Source: Candidula unifasciata (taxonomy: Eukaryota > Mollusca > Gastropoda > Stylommatophora > Geomitridae). From it: a stretch of 64,000 nt of DNA. The position numbers were made by a program, and so were the translations under genes. Below, in pieces: positions 21,511 to 31,815 of the stretch; position 1 is the stretch's first letter; each line of letters opens with the position of its first letter. The notes beneath the pieces are model-generated. The model was given only the letters and a program-made list of their open reading frames with translations, made no database searches and had not been told where the DNA came from. Where the stretch lies: positions 1-64,000 of the forward strand of contig CAJHNH020000547.1 of the NCBI GenBank assembly GCA_905116865.2, written 5' to 3'.

Positions 21511-22299
21511 GTCTTTTTGTTTTATAATTATAGATTTTTAATTGAATTTGTTCAATATATTTTTATAATGTTGAAAAGCTTTAATTTTGTACTGGTTATT
21601 CCACGTTGATTCTTTTATCTAAAAAATAATCATGTTTTGTTTCAGCGTTTAACATTTTTTTCAGACATTTCAATTTTTACTGTGAACAATTACAGTAGCA
21701 GTTACAATAGTGAACAAAAACAAAAAGGGATGAAAATTACAAGTATTACTTTGCACAATTGTACAGAACAAAAAATAAAGAAGTCTCTAAATGTTAAAAT
21801 TAAGAGGATTTATTTAATTGCACTGGGTTTTATCTCATATGGCTTGGTCTCTGTCTGGAAAATGGCTAGCTGGCTGCCGAGAGCATAACACAAAGCACAA
21901 ACACTGAAGCTTCAGTGACAATCCCCATAGGTCTCCATAAAAATTGCACTCATGAACTGAACAGTACAAGAGCAAAATGAACACACCTTCAAATCGCAAG
22001 GGAAGCCGGATGACCATTTGCCATGGAAAGAAGTCTTACTAAATTAAAAGTTTTCTGTCAGGGAAAAAATTAAATCCTCACCTATACAGTCCATGGTGAC
22101 AGCACTAGCTGTGCGGCACTAAATTCTCAGGCTCAGAGACCCTCAATCCCTCAACCCCTACCCTGCAAAAGTGGTAGATACAGGCTGTAATGGCAGTTTA
22201 GGGATTACCGATATTAATTTAAGAGTCGACAGAATAACACACTGGGTGTACCAATAAATGCTTTATCTCCTGCAGCAAATGTCGTATCAATTCCTATCC

Positions 22300-23045
22300 C
22301 AGTATGAGACACAGTTTTTCATTATTTTAAAGCCCCACCCTGGCTGTAGTCGGAAGACCCTAATATAACCTGATGGTGGAATTGAGTTTCTGGGACTTGA
22401 GCATCGGTGATCCTCATCTGAATGGTGGCACTGTGTCACCGGTCAAAATGGACACTAGGCAGGCCACTGTTTAAAGCCGAGGCAAATTGTTTGCTTCTGG
22501 ATATAGTTTCGTCGCCAAGCTTCTGAGTTGAATACATGGCGTGACACTGTGAGCTGCGGATTCCATTTGGAATTTTTTTTCAACTGACCAACGTAATGGT
22601 GTGTGAATTGTAGATTCAGAAAATGGCGCAATGCCTGTCGTCGCAATTTTGGTGGTGCCCGTATGTGATTAAAATTGATCGCATGGGCAACTGCAGATCT
22701 GTTGGTGACTTCTGCTACCATCAATGATGAACTGCATTTCTAATGTCGGACTGTTTGTGTTAGCACTTTGGATGGCTACCATATGCTTTAATGCAAGTGT
22801 ATGCTAGATATGCTGAGTCAGCAGTCTGTCGAACTTTCCACAAGGGACTGTGATAAACATTCTGTGTGTTTTTCGCTGGCAAAGGAGCGGAGCAAAGATG
22901 GGGTGACCCGTTTGCTATGAAGCTGAAACTAAGACTACCAGACTACCAGACTACCAGACTTTGTGTCACTGGGTGTTGCTCGCTCGTTGTACAGTCCTGG
23001 TGGGGGTTGAATGTCACACATACAGCAAATGTCATAAAGTGGGTG
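22300..23045 (+). repeat. Repeat family C copy split by an insertion
   Basis: Left half 22300-22442 ('aaagccccaccctggctgta' to 'atggtggcactgtgtcacc') and right half 22962-23045 ('tgtgtcactgggtgttgctc', 'gtcctggtgggggtt') join to one family C copy when the inserted 519 bp is removed. Confidence 0.65.
22443..22961. mobile_element. 519-bp insertion of unknown type
   Basis: Flanked by TGTGTCACCGG and TGTGTCACTGG (22432-22442 and 22962-22972; 10 of 11 match). It starts 'tcaaaatggacactaggcag' and ends in a short array of GACTACCA units (about 3 copies). No terminal inverted repeat is evident, so a retroposon is more likely than a DNA transposon. A minus-strand frame (22455-22724) is open but unrecognised. 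Confidence 0.55.
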
Positions 23046-23616
23046 TGCTGATCATTTCAGTAGCCCACTGGTTGCAAACACATCACCTTTACCTCTTTTG
23101 CGTCCTTTTTTGCCAAATCCCCTGATTCTAAATCCAAACAACCTTATAGTCACCTAAGATTGTTTTATTCATCAGTATTAATTTATTTACGGTCTTGGTG
23201 GAGGAGGGGAAGCGCACCTCCCAGGTTGAAAACCATTGGGCCTTACGGCCATTATCGTTTTGGGTGCCTTTACTTCTCAGACCATTCCTTGGTGCTTATT
23301 TCAGGCTGTGTAGCCCTGGTTGACCCGATCAGTTGAATAATAACTGGGGTTTAAACCTTCAAAACACCTAGCCAGCAAGTGTGCTTCAGTAGCTACTGTA
23401 TTCTCCAGTACTAACACACAGTCAGTACTGGCAGCTCTTCTTCAGAACAGTTTCTGGTGAAAACAGGGATTAAAGTATTTTAATTGAGTAAACATAAACA
23501 TAACAAATTCTTTATTTCTAACAAAACCAGGCTTAAATAAGACCCAAAAAAAATGAAACCCTGTTTGTATTTATTCAGAACATAACTTGCTGCATTATTT
23601 TATGTTGATTATTTAG

Positions 23617-23775
23617 AAGAGGACGATGATGAAGATGAGGAGGGCACAATAAGCAGACCAACTAGTCCTAAAGAAGAGGAGGCTGAAACAGTAGATAATG
23701 TTCCATCAGCAATCAGTGCAAAAAGAGAGTCAGCTGTACATGCTGTTAGCAGAGGTGGTTCAGCCTTTCAACAGT
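23617..23775 (+). CDS. DNAI4: DNAI4 exon, acidic Ser/Glu-rich region
   Basis: Acceptor TTGATTATTTAG, donor GTAAGT. Two nt plus 52 codons plus 1 nt. It starts EEDDDEDEEGTISRPTSPK, then EEEAETVDN and ends SRGGSAFQQ. The low-complexity acidic start is probably disordered. It leaves T, which joins CT of the exon at 26510 to make Ser. Confidence 0.85.
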
Positions 23776-23811
23776 GTAAGTTTGAAGTTGCTTAGTATGT
23801 GTCTACTTATA

Positions 23812-24088
23812 AGTGAAAAAAAGTTAAAGACCCCTTTCAACGTCTTTAGGCATATAGGGCATATAGAGCTAGACCTATATTTTATAGACCAATGGCACAA
23901 GATGGGTGATGTGGTCAACATCACGCTGGCCGCCTCTACTTCCCGGGTCTGCACCCGGTACCCACTCAAGGCTGGGTCGACCTGAAAGCCAAGGTCATTT
24001 TTGAAGAAAAGTCCGGCTCCGCCAAAGAGCGAACCCGCGACCTTCTGAGCCGCGGCGCACGTCTAGCCGCTCTGCCACGGCGACTCCC
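23812..24088 (-). mobile_element. SINE-A1 with perfect 13-bp TSD
   Basis: A 277-bp SINE on the minus strand flanked by GTGTCTACTTATA (23799-23811 and 24089-24101). Its 5' end (right side) is clearly tRNA-like: CGTGGCAGAGCGGCTAGA as A box, and CGGGTTCGCTC as B box. The shared SINE-A body follows. It inserted about 35 bp after the donor of the preceding exon. Confidence 0.9.
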
Positions 24089-24169
24089 GTGTCTACTTAT
24101 ATTTGATTCTTTCTCACAAGTTTCCCTGCTGAAGATTTTAGTGTTAAAAACTATCTTTAAATTGGATTC

Positions 24170-24445
24170 TTCCTTTGTGGCTTCTAGGGCCCCATTGTGT
24201 TGAAAACAAGACCCACTACCTCCCCAACAAACATGTTATATGAGTCGACAATTGGGCACATCCTTCAAAGTCGGAGTACATCTGCCTGAGACACAAGAAA
24301 TCAAGAATCTGCATACAAATAAGCCAGATGTGTGAAACGGATGTGCACACAGCACTCAGGTTCTGGAACAAAACTAAAGTCTGGAGGTGGATGAACAATC
24401 AGAACTTTCTGTTTTACAGCTGGTTAACACAAAGAAAAAGAAATA
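24170..24445 (+). repeat. SINE-B copy
   Basis: Begins 'ggcttctagggccccattgt', has 'gagtcgacaattggg' and 'gtcggagtacatctgcctga', and ends 'cacaaagaaaaagaaataag'. Confidence 0.65.
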
Positions 24446-24661
24446 AGATTCTTTAGCAATGTAAGTGTAAATCAATGAAGTTTGGCTGCAATGGATCTCC
24501 AACATGCCCTATAATTTGTCTTGGTTATACATTCTCTAAGGTTGCTGGTTGTCCATCTCTTGATGTTGTCCTCCCACTTGTATCACCGTCTATCTCTTGC
24601 CATCATGCCTTCATCCTTTTTTCTCCAGTATGGTTTTCAATATGATGCTTATCATCATCAT

Positions 24662-24945
24662 GCGGGGTCTGTGGCTTAGGCGTTGCGAGTCCGACTCGTA
24701 ATCCAACGTACCGCGATAGAAACCCACTGCTAGCTGCGTGGATTTTTATCATGGTATGGGGCATCGCAGGTCGACTCAGCCTAAAATGGGTACCAGGATG
24801 GCTGTCCTTGGAAAGTAAAGATGGCCGGCCACATTACCCATCCAGTGCCGATTAGTCTGTAAAATATGGGACGCTCTTCCCATATACCCGATGCGCCTTA
24901 GGCCTGAAAAGGGATCTTTACTTTTATTTTTTATTTTTTTAATTA
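24662..24945 (+). mobile_element. SINE-A2 copy
   Basis: Head 'gtggcttaggcgttgcgagt' plus 'gcgatagaaaccc', body 'gtcgactcagcctaaaatgg', end 'gggatctttactttta'. Same head type as 11172 and 56538. Flanks 'tcatcatcatg' and 'tatcttcatg' may be a worn TSD. Confidence 0.75.
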
Positions 24946-24959
24946 TCTTCATGTGCCCT

Positions 24960-25700
24960 GCCAACTGGGGTAGGCTCACATGCGTCTGCACAGATCACAA
25001 TCCCTGGTTGCCTGGAACAGCTCTCTTGATGATGTCCCCCCATGCCATCGTTTCAGCCCATCCAGCATCATCTCTCTTGGTCTGTCTCTACCCCTCTTTC
25101 CAGTTTTCTTTCAAGTTATCACGATGTTCTTCAATGTCTCTCTTCTCATTATGTGGCCAAAGAACAGTGTTTGTCTCTTTCTTATTGTTGTAAATAGAAA
25201 TCTACTTTCATTAGCTTCTTTCAAATAATCGTTGCTAGTTACTCTGGCTGTTCAAGGTATTCGTAACATTCATCTCAGAAACCACATCTCTGTTGCTTCC
25301 AAATTCTTCCTAATTTGTTGACTGACATTCCAAAATTTGCTGCCATACAGCAGAACAGGTTCTGTGTAACATTGTAGCACTCTCTTTCTGACATATATGA
25401 TGCACATATGATGCTATGTTTTTTAATGTGACCACAATATTTCACTTGTCTTTCTACCTGCAATGCTATTTTCATTCACAGTCTCTCTAAAACCTCTGTA
25501 TTTGATTGGTTTTGTTTCTGTGAAATGTGATCTGTTCTTCTGTATTTTCACATTTCCAGAGAATACAGTTTTCTAATTGCTTGTTCATTGTCCAGGTTTC
25601 TGTACCATACAGTTAGTGTAAAAATGTGTGTAAAACTAAGTAAATATAACTTTTTCACACAATTGGTACATCTGGCGTATGGTTCTAGATCCATATGGTT
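24960..25700 (-). mobile_element. RTE C-terminal fragment
   Basis: Minus-strand reading gives FFGHIMRRETL, a KRGRDRPREMMLDGL-like block (around 25070-25100) and upstream pieces up to a TVWYRNLD segment (25600). Many stops. Confidence 0.5.
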
Positions 25701-26032
25701 ATAGACCAGTGATGCTATGATGCATGAGGTCGATGTCACACCATTTGTTTTTACTGCCCACCCAGGACATTTTCTTGTACCCATTTTAGGTCGGTTCATC
25801 CTGTGTATCCCATGTAATTATTTAAAAAATATTTCAAGTAATAAAAGTAATAGATCTGTTTACCTATTTAGGTGGCTATTATGGTTGCCAAGTAAACATA
25901 AAGAAAGAAATTACAATACATTTTGGCTATAAAATACTAAATGTTAAAAATCTCAACAAAATTTGGAACTGTAATGTAAATTATATAGTATTAGTTGTCT
26001 GCAAGCTGGTTTTATATATTTATATCTAAAAA

Positions 26033-26213
26033 TCATATAAGACGCGTGTGATTTCTATTTTCTTTCTTTTTAAAAAACCTTGGATGAGTTAGAGAGTAAT
26101 CTATGGATTTGGGGGGAGGGGGGGGGGGGGCGAAGACTATCTCTATATCTGCGCAGACAATGATTGCAACATTAACCATATGAGACATGTGCGATTTCTA
26201 TTTTCTTTCTTTT
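26033..26213. repeat. Short direct repeat pair
   Basis: The block 'gatttctattttctttcttt' occurs at about 26050-26069 and again at 26193-26212, with similar preceding bases (AGACGCGTGT and AGACATGTGC). About 145 bp apart. A G-run lies at 26116-26130. Confidence 0.6.
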
Positions 26214-26260
26214 ACATTTAGCCAAAATATGCCACAGCAACGTGTAACCAGGTACAGCTA

Positions 26261-26391
<131 letters not shown>

Positions 26392-26509
26392 GTAATGCAC
26401 ATTCTTACAAATACATCTGTATGTATGCACAAACACAGATACATACCTAGTTCGTAGATACTTTGTTAACACCCGACTTAATGAATTGTTGTCTATCACC
26501 AACATACAG

Positions 26510-26563
26510 CTTTGGTTAGCAGTAATAGCAAGTCCAGAAAAAGCAGCGTGTATGGAGAGAAAG
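26510..26563 (+). CDS. DNAI4: DNAI4 exon, Ser-rich 54-nt microexon
   Basis: Acceptor ACATACAG, donor GTAAGA. Two nt complete Ser, then [17 protein letters not shown] with 1 nt left. The basic RKSS stretch could be a phosphorylation region, which is inference. The donor hexamer ends at 26569 and the TA target of the mariner element follows at once. Confidence 0.82.
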
Positions 26564-27307
26564 GTAAGATATGCAAGGGGAAGTCAAAAAGTAAGTCACA
26601 AATGCTTATGGGATCCTAGGGAAATGTAGCTTGTAGTTTCTAAACGTTTTATTAGGTGACAGAAACATAGAACTTTATGTCTCTGTTTGTTAGATGGTGC
26701 TAGGTGTTGCATGCGCATTTACAAGACAGAAACAAAATGGCGACAGTACTTATGGTGTACCCTTAAAGAACAACGTGGTGTTGTGCGTTTTTTTTGGGGG
26801 GTGAGGTGGGAGGGGGTGGGGGGCAAAAGGGCTGCATGCAAAGGACATTCATAAGGAAATGCTTCCTGTTTATGTTGACAAATGTTTATCCCATAAAGTG
26901 GTGCATAGCTGGGAATAATTTTTTCTCAAGAACGCTTCATGGTGCAATTCAATGAAAACGTCCAAGCCTGCTGACTAAAGAAGTACTGCTCCTTCATGAC
27001 AATGCCAGACCACATACGACTTTGTTAACTTAGGAGAAAATTGTCCATCTAGGGTGGGCATTTCTGTAACATCAACCTTACAGCCCTGACTTGGCACCTA
27101 GCCATTTCCACCTTTTTGAAACCCACCTTGGCAGGAGACATTTTGCAAATGACGCAGAAGTTGAATGCGAAGTGAAAAGTGGGGTACTCCTGTCAAATCC
27201 GGACGAAGAATAAAAAGCCTTGGACGACTTAGTCAGAGTTCTCTCAAGCAACATGACAGATAGACGCACTCACATAACTAACATCGTTCTTCCGACGCAC
27301 GACTTAG

Positions 27308-27616
27308 TTGCCGGGAACGACTATCGTGACTGACGCTTGGCGAGGCTACAGCAACGTGGCAAACTTACGGCATGGCATCTATCTGCACGAGGTAGTAGTC
27401 CACCAGACCAACTTCGTTGACGCCGTACACAGTCACATACACACACAAACAATTGAGGGCCTCTGGATGCTGGTCAAACGCACAATTCGCCAACGATTGG
27501 GCACCAGCCGCACACTATTGGCGTCATATTTAGCAGAATTTCAGTGGCGCCACGCCCACAAACATCAGATTGTCGGCCAGTATTTCGAAACCCTACGTCA
27601 AAATTTTCACATCTAA
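27308..27616 (+). pseudogene. ISXO2-like (Merlin) transposase, C-terminal part
   Basis: About 100 residues show the ISXO2/DDE_Tnp_IS1595 fold signature: [11 protein letters not shown] contains the second catalytic Asp, [19 protein letters not shown] contains the catalytic Glu, and [14 protein letters not shown] closes the domain. The first Asp and the N-terminal DNA-binding part are missing, because the left TIR is only about 60 bp upstream. There is no ATG at the frame's left end. The stop TAA lies inside the first unit of the telomere-like array. Not active by itself. Confidence 0.9.
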
Positions 27617-27773
27617 CCCTAACCCTAACCCTAACCCTACCCCTAATCCTACCCCTAACCCTACCCCTAACCCTAACCCTAACCCTACCCCTAACCCTAA
27701 CCCTAACCCTACCCCTAACCCTACCCCTACCCCTAACCCTACCCCTAACCCTACCCCTAACTCTAACCCAACA
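27611..27773. repeat. Interstitial telomere-like array
   Basis: About 160 bases of CCCTAA units mixed with CCCCTA variants (on the other strand TTAGGG and TAGGGG). It lies wholly inside the Merlin element, so it is not a chromosome end. Confidence 0.95.
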
Positions 27774-27778
27774 ACTGC

Positions 27779-27968
27779 ATGATGACTACACAACCATTCA
27801 CGATGCCTCACGCAACCGTACGCAACCCTGCATGCAACCATATGATGACCACTCATCCCTTCACGATGCCTTACGCAACCGTACGCAACCCTGCACGCAA
27901 CCATATGATGACCACGCATCCCTTCACGATGCCTTACGCAACCGTACGCAGCCCTACACGCAACCGTA
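27779..27968. repeat. 63-bp minisatellite, 3 copies
   Basis: Units starting ATGATGAC lie at 27779, 27842 and 27905, with the start of a fourth at 27968. The period of exactly 63 keeps one frame open (MMTTHPFTMPYATV per unit). Units two and three differ at only a few sites. Within the Merlin element. Confidence 0.92.
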
Positions 27969-28554
27969 TGATGATAGGTAAGTGTGTCGTTTGTTTCGTT
28001 GGCTTTTCCGATCACTGTTCGCAGTGCGGCCAAGGGAGAGAACTCTGATTAAGTCGTCCAAGGCTTTTTATTCTTCGTCCGGATTTGACAGGAGAGCCGA
28101 AAAGTGGTTTATAAAACAGAGCACGCAGTTCTATGCAGCAGGTTTGTGAGGGCTGATAAAATTAATGGACAAGTGCATCAATGTTGGTGGAAATTATGTT
28201 GCAAAATAAAGTGTAAAAATGCACCCTTTTGAGTTATCATCATAAGTGTTTTTTTTTAAAAACAACCTTTTGTGACTTACTTATTGACTTCACCTCATAG
28301 AAGAAGGAATATGTACCTGCAAAGTGCAACCATAGAAGACAATGAATGGTAATCGGAGAGGACAAAGAGAGAGAGAGCACAACTGTGAAAAGTGTGGTAA
28401 AGTGTGACACAGTATAACCGACCAGTCACATCTTTTCCTTAAATGTGCGTTGTATTCTAAACACTGCATTATGGTCCAGTGTGTTTATAATTGCTTTTGT
28501 GTTTGTTATTTGATCCATCATCATCATCAACAGACTCACTATCACTCTAACAAT

Positions 28555-28735
28555 CTGTAGCAAAAGGCAACTAACTGGGAGTGTTTCCTTCGAAGTCTGA
28601 GTGTGTCTGTGTGAAAGAAGAAAAACAATAGTTTGTGTACAAATAAGCCATATCTGTAAAATGGATATGTATGCAAAACCCAAGTTCTGGAATAAGAAGA
28701 AAATCCAGAAGCTTTCTGTAGCACGTACCATCAGT
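28555..28735 (+). repeat. Partial SINE-B
   Basis: From 'gtttccttcgaagtctgagt' through 'aaataagccatatctgtaaa' and 'aacccaagttctggaataag' to 'ccagaagctttctg'. The GAA tail is missing. Confidence 0.55.
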
Positions 28736-28945
28736 TCCTTTGGACTACCATCTACCATCCCATGATGCTAAACTGTTGAGCACATTTTCTTTTGGTCTTC
28801 CACTGCCTCTCCTCTAACTTTCCTATTGTCATTACATACTCTAGGTTTCCCCTTCTCAAGACATAACAAAAGAAACTGAAAAATTGATGTCACATAAAAT
28901 ACAGGCAAACTTATTTATAATGAAAGAAAATATTATCTTACCCAG

Positions 28946-29067
28946 GTGTCAAAACCCCAGGCAGTTCATCAACTATTGTTGGATCTGAAATTCAGTCTTC
29001 ACTGGACACAGCTATAGAACTCAGTGAAAAAGATAAACTTGCTCAGGAATGGGAAGAACTGTCAAAG
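28946..29067 (+). CDS. DNAI4: DNAI4 exon, helical SEKDKLAQEWEELSK
   Basis: Acceptor CTTACCCAG, donor GTAAAT; two nt plus 40 codons. It reads VKTPGSSSTIVGSEIQ and ends AIELSEKDKLAQEWEELSK, an acidic, probably helical stretch. Split Gly with the previous exon. Leaves phase 0 into SEQLKNHLFLLERV. Confidence 0.85.
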
Positions 29068-29154
29068 GTAAATTTTACAATTAAACAAATTTTCGGTCAG
29101 TATTGTTCTCTATCATTTTGTTCTTGAAAAAAAAAATAAGTGAAAAAAAAGAGG

Positions 29155-29475
29155 AAAACTTGCACGAGAATGGGAGGAACTTACAAAGAAGTAAAAAATC
29201 TCATTCAGTACTGTTCTACCTCCTTAATTTTACCGGCGGTAAACTCCAATGGAAAATTAATCCAATTCTGAACTTTGATCTTGTTTCAGATCTTGAGTTT
29301 TGCATGCACATCTGCATAGTGTCATGGATTATTTATATGCAGACTGTTGGTTCTATACCTCTCAGGTAGATGCTCTATTTCAGACAAAACACTCCCAATT
29401 ATTTGCCCTTTCATGACAAGCTTGTTAGAGCACAGTGGGTCTAATCTTATTATTCTCACTTTGAAACCCTGAAAA
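29155..29475 (-). repeat. SINE-B copy
   Basis: Recognisable from about 29225 ('aaactccaatggaaaat') to 'gtgggtctaatcttattatt' near 29450. The 'aagaggaaaacttgcacgag' stretch just left of it (29150-29180) also resembles the preceding exon end 'aaacttgctcaggaatggga', a possible small exon-derived duplication. Confidence 0.5.
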
Positions 29476-29549
29476 GAAAATAGTGAAACATGTTTATGTG
29501 CTTAAATATGTAGGCTCTATAAGGGTAATTATTATTATTGTTATCTTCT

Positions 29550-29800
29550 TCCTCTTCTTTGTTCACTGACTGTAAGCTCTAGCAGAAGGTCCAGGTTGTT
29601 CATCCATTTGAATTTAGTTTTACTTACACATCCCTTTTTTACTGTCTTATTTGTGTGTAGTTGGTTTTTCCTTGCCACCTGGTCAGATGCCATCTGACTT
29701 GAAAGATGCCCCCAGTTAGTCGACTCCTACAACATGCTTGCTGGGAAGGCAGTGGGTCTGTTCTTATTTTCCTCACAATGGGGCCCCAAAACACAAACAG
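29550..29800 (-). repeat. SINE-B copy
   Basis: Minus-strand copy with CTTCCTCTTC tail at left, 'cacctggtcagatgccatct' and 'agtcgactcctacaac' blocks, ending 'acaatggggccccaaaacac'. Same orientation as the copy to its left. Confidence 0.6.
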
Positions 29801-29889
29801 GAAGATTTTTAATGAAGTAGCTACAATGCACACACTGCTGTCTTTGGGAATATTACATGGTGAGGTCCCATCTTTTCCACAGTGCAACT

Positions 29890-30139
29890 CTTATATAGGG
29901 CTAGACCTATATTTTTTTAGACTAATCATTTTTTTTAGAATAATCACCACTTGGTGGGTGATATGGTCAGCATAACGCCAGCAGCCTTTACATTTCAGCA
30001 CTTGACCTGGTACTCACTCAAGGCTAGGTTGACCTGAGAGCAAAAAATTAAAAAAAAAAAGTCTGTCACTCTCAGGATCCAAACACAAGACCTTCTGGAT
30101 CCACAGATGTGTGTCTAGTCACTACACCACAGAGGCTGT
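29890..30139 (-). mobile_element. SINE-A copy
   Basis: Minus-strand SINE-A: 'agggctagacctatattttt', 'ggtgggtgatatggtcagca', 'actcactcaaggctaggttg' and a tRNA-like head ('ccacagaggctg' complement) at right. A C-run follows at 30142-30158. Confidence 0.65.
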
Positions 30140-30199
30140 TCGCCCCCCCCCCCCCCCCAACCCCTCTTCTACCTGAGGAATATAACATTGTTATTCACA

Positions 30200-30420
30200 A
30201 TCACTAACCTCTAAGCAACAGAGACTCATGGCAAATCATGAGAAAGGGAAAAATGGAAATGTGCCAACAAGCAGGTTTGAGAGAAGGAGAGAATGAGATA
30301 GACTAAAAGAGAAAATGTCAGAGAGTTTGATATCAAGTCACAGAGGGACATCTGCATAAAAAAATTATTAGCAGTACACAGGTTTTTAAGGCTATAGACA
30401 TACACCAAACATGATGACAA
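30200..30420 (+). mobile_element. RTE tail fragment
   Basis: Frames with MANHEKGKMEMCQ and 'gttgatatcaagtcacag' match the RTE fragment at 16826-17065. Decayed. Confidence 0.4.
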
Positions 30421-30597
30421 ACATCAGATAGCAAGGACTTTAAGAGAAAGAAAAGAGAAATGGATCACAAACTAACAACCTAATTAGTTTCCCATCAGGA
30501 ACAAATATGCAAAAAGGTTGTTCTCTTCATAGCAGAACACAGCAGTTACTTTAGATTATTACTTTGACAACTGTTAATGTGTACAAAAGATTATGCT

Positions 30598-30830
30598 GTC
30601 CCCATGTGGAATGCAATTTTTCAATATTTGAAGCCCCACCCTAGCTTTTGCCAGGGGCCCTAATTATAACCAGGTCATAAATATAGTCTAATGACTGAAT
30701 GATTTTTCTGAGACCTCTCCACGGGTGATCCTCATCCGCATGGTGGCACATTGTGTCATTGGGTGTTTATCGCTTTGTGTAATGTCCTGGTGGGGTACAA
30801 CTTACATAGATACATACATACATATTGTTG
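30598..30830 (+). repeat. Repeat family C copy, best preserved
   Basis: Runs from 'ccccatgtggaatgcaattt' through 'ttgaagccccaccctagctt' and 'gatcctcatccgcatggtgg' to 'gtcctggtggggtacaactt' and ends in ATAC/TACA tetranucleotides. This gives the family length of about 230 bp with a microsatellite tail. Confidence 0.6.
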
Positions 30831-31309
30831 ATGAGTCATTCAGTAAATGTACTTTACATTGTTTATTGTATGATACATCAACTCTTTCTGTTCCAAACAG
30901 GGTGGGTTAGTCTTTAAAAAAGCACACTTGAGGTCATAATGATAATTTGGTTAAGGTATTTGTACTGTGCTTTGAAGGCTGTGGGTTTGCTTTTTGATCC
31001 ATCCTTGGGTTCATGAATGCAAAATATGGAGATCTCTAGAGGAGGGAAGATTGGGGGGTGGGGGGGGAGGGACAGGGGAGGTGGCATCATTGCTGGAGCT
31101 AGAGAATTTTGCTTCATGCAGTGCTCTTACAGGTGTTCAGCTGCCACTTTGCACAGGGAGACTGAGCCATGTGGGATAATACCTGGTTCAAAGAGACATC
31201 AATCCTCTTGCCTTTAACACTGTTTAAATGATTTTCATGCAGGGGGTTCTTGAGAAGCGAAAACTGTTTTCAATTTTCCTTCAGGGAAAAATGGTAGAAA
31301 CAAATACCA

Positions 31310-31815
31310 GTGTAGGTTTTAGGGTCCCATGTTGGATGAAAACAGAAGAGACCCACTGTCCCCTAATAGGTACTTGTATATTATAAAAGCCGACTAAATA
31401 GGGATTTTTCCTTTGAAGTGAGTGTATCTGCCTCAGAAGCAAGGACCCAACAGTCTGCACACAAAAAATCCAAATCAGTAGAACAGATATGCATGCACAT
31501 GGTACAAGACCAACATCTCCTTCTGCTGGAATAGAACCACTGAAATTATGTTTATATAAACATTGTGCTATTGTCTTCATTCAATTAAATTAATTTTCAT
31601 GTGTGTTAAACACCATCTCTTGTCCTTGTGGGTTCATGGGATCCATTTGGGGGAGGGGGAAGAATAGACCCACTGTCCTTTAACAAGCATGTTATTAAAA
31701 AGCATCTCCAACAACATGAATGTGCACACATCCTGTGTAAAAAAGGACCAAAGTCCAGAAGTGGATGGTCAACCAGAACTTTTCACAGGAATAGAATCGG
31801 TGAATACTAATGAGA
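31310..31815 (+). repeat. Two SINE-B copies in tandem
   Basis: First copy 31310-31570 ('ttagggtcccatgttggatg', 'taatttt...tgcctcagaag'). Second, shorter copy 31600-31815 ('gtgggttcatgggatccatt', 'aacaagcatgtta', then directly 'gtgcacacatcctgtgtaaa' and the tail AGAAGAAG). The second has an internal deletion. Confidence 0.5.

Larger units (their letters stand above)
27183..28098 (+). mobile_element. Merlin/IS1016-type element nested in mariner
   Basis: A 916-bp element flanked by a perfect 9-bp duplication GAAAAGTGG (27174-27182 and 28099-28107). Its 63-bp terminal inverted repeats (27183-27245 and 28036-28098) match at 60 of 63 positions by hand. Removing it rejoins the mariner coding region. 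It carries the C-terminal part of an ISXO2-like transposase, a telomere-like array and a 63-bp minisatellite. TSD length and transposase type agree with the Merlin superfamily. The missing N-terminal half makes it a deletion derivative. Confidence 0.92.
26570..28299 (+). mobile_element. Mariner element split by a Merlin element
   Basis: Ends are inverted: 'gaagtcaaaaagtaagtcac' at 26580-26599 and the complement of 'gaagtcaataagtaagtcac' at 28271-28290, with TA at 26570-26571 and 28298-28299. The transposase is decayed, with a frameshifted MATVLMVYP start near 26739, CSFMTMPDHIR (normally HDNARPH), a YSPDLAP-like segment, and FETHLGRRHFANDAEVE. After the Merlin insertion it resumes with FIKQSTQFYA, an INVGGNYV-type end and a stop. 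Not functional. Confidence 0.88.

Noticed and set aside
24030..24088. A tRNA gene on the minus strand
   Set aside because: A and B boxes are present but this is the head of a SINE with TSD and shared body. The same applies to 11172, 45897, 58330 and 63300.
27308..27616. Bacterial contamination because of an ISXO2-type transposase
   Set aside because: It is bounded by TIRs and a TSD inside a eukaryotic mariner; Merlin elements are the eukaryotic relatives of IS1016.
27611..27773. Chromosome end or assembly join at a telomere
   Set aside because: The array is short, mixed, and enclosed by a transposon with intact TSD.
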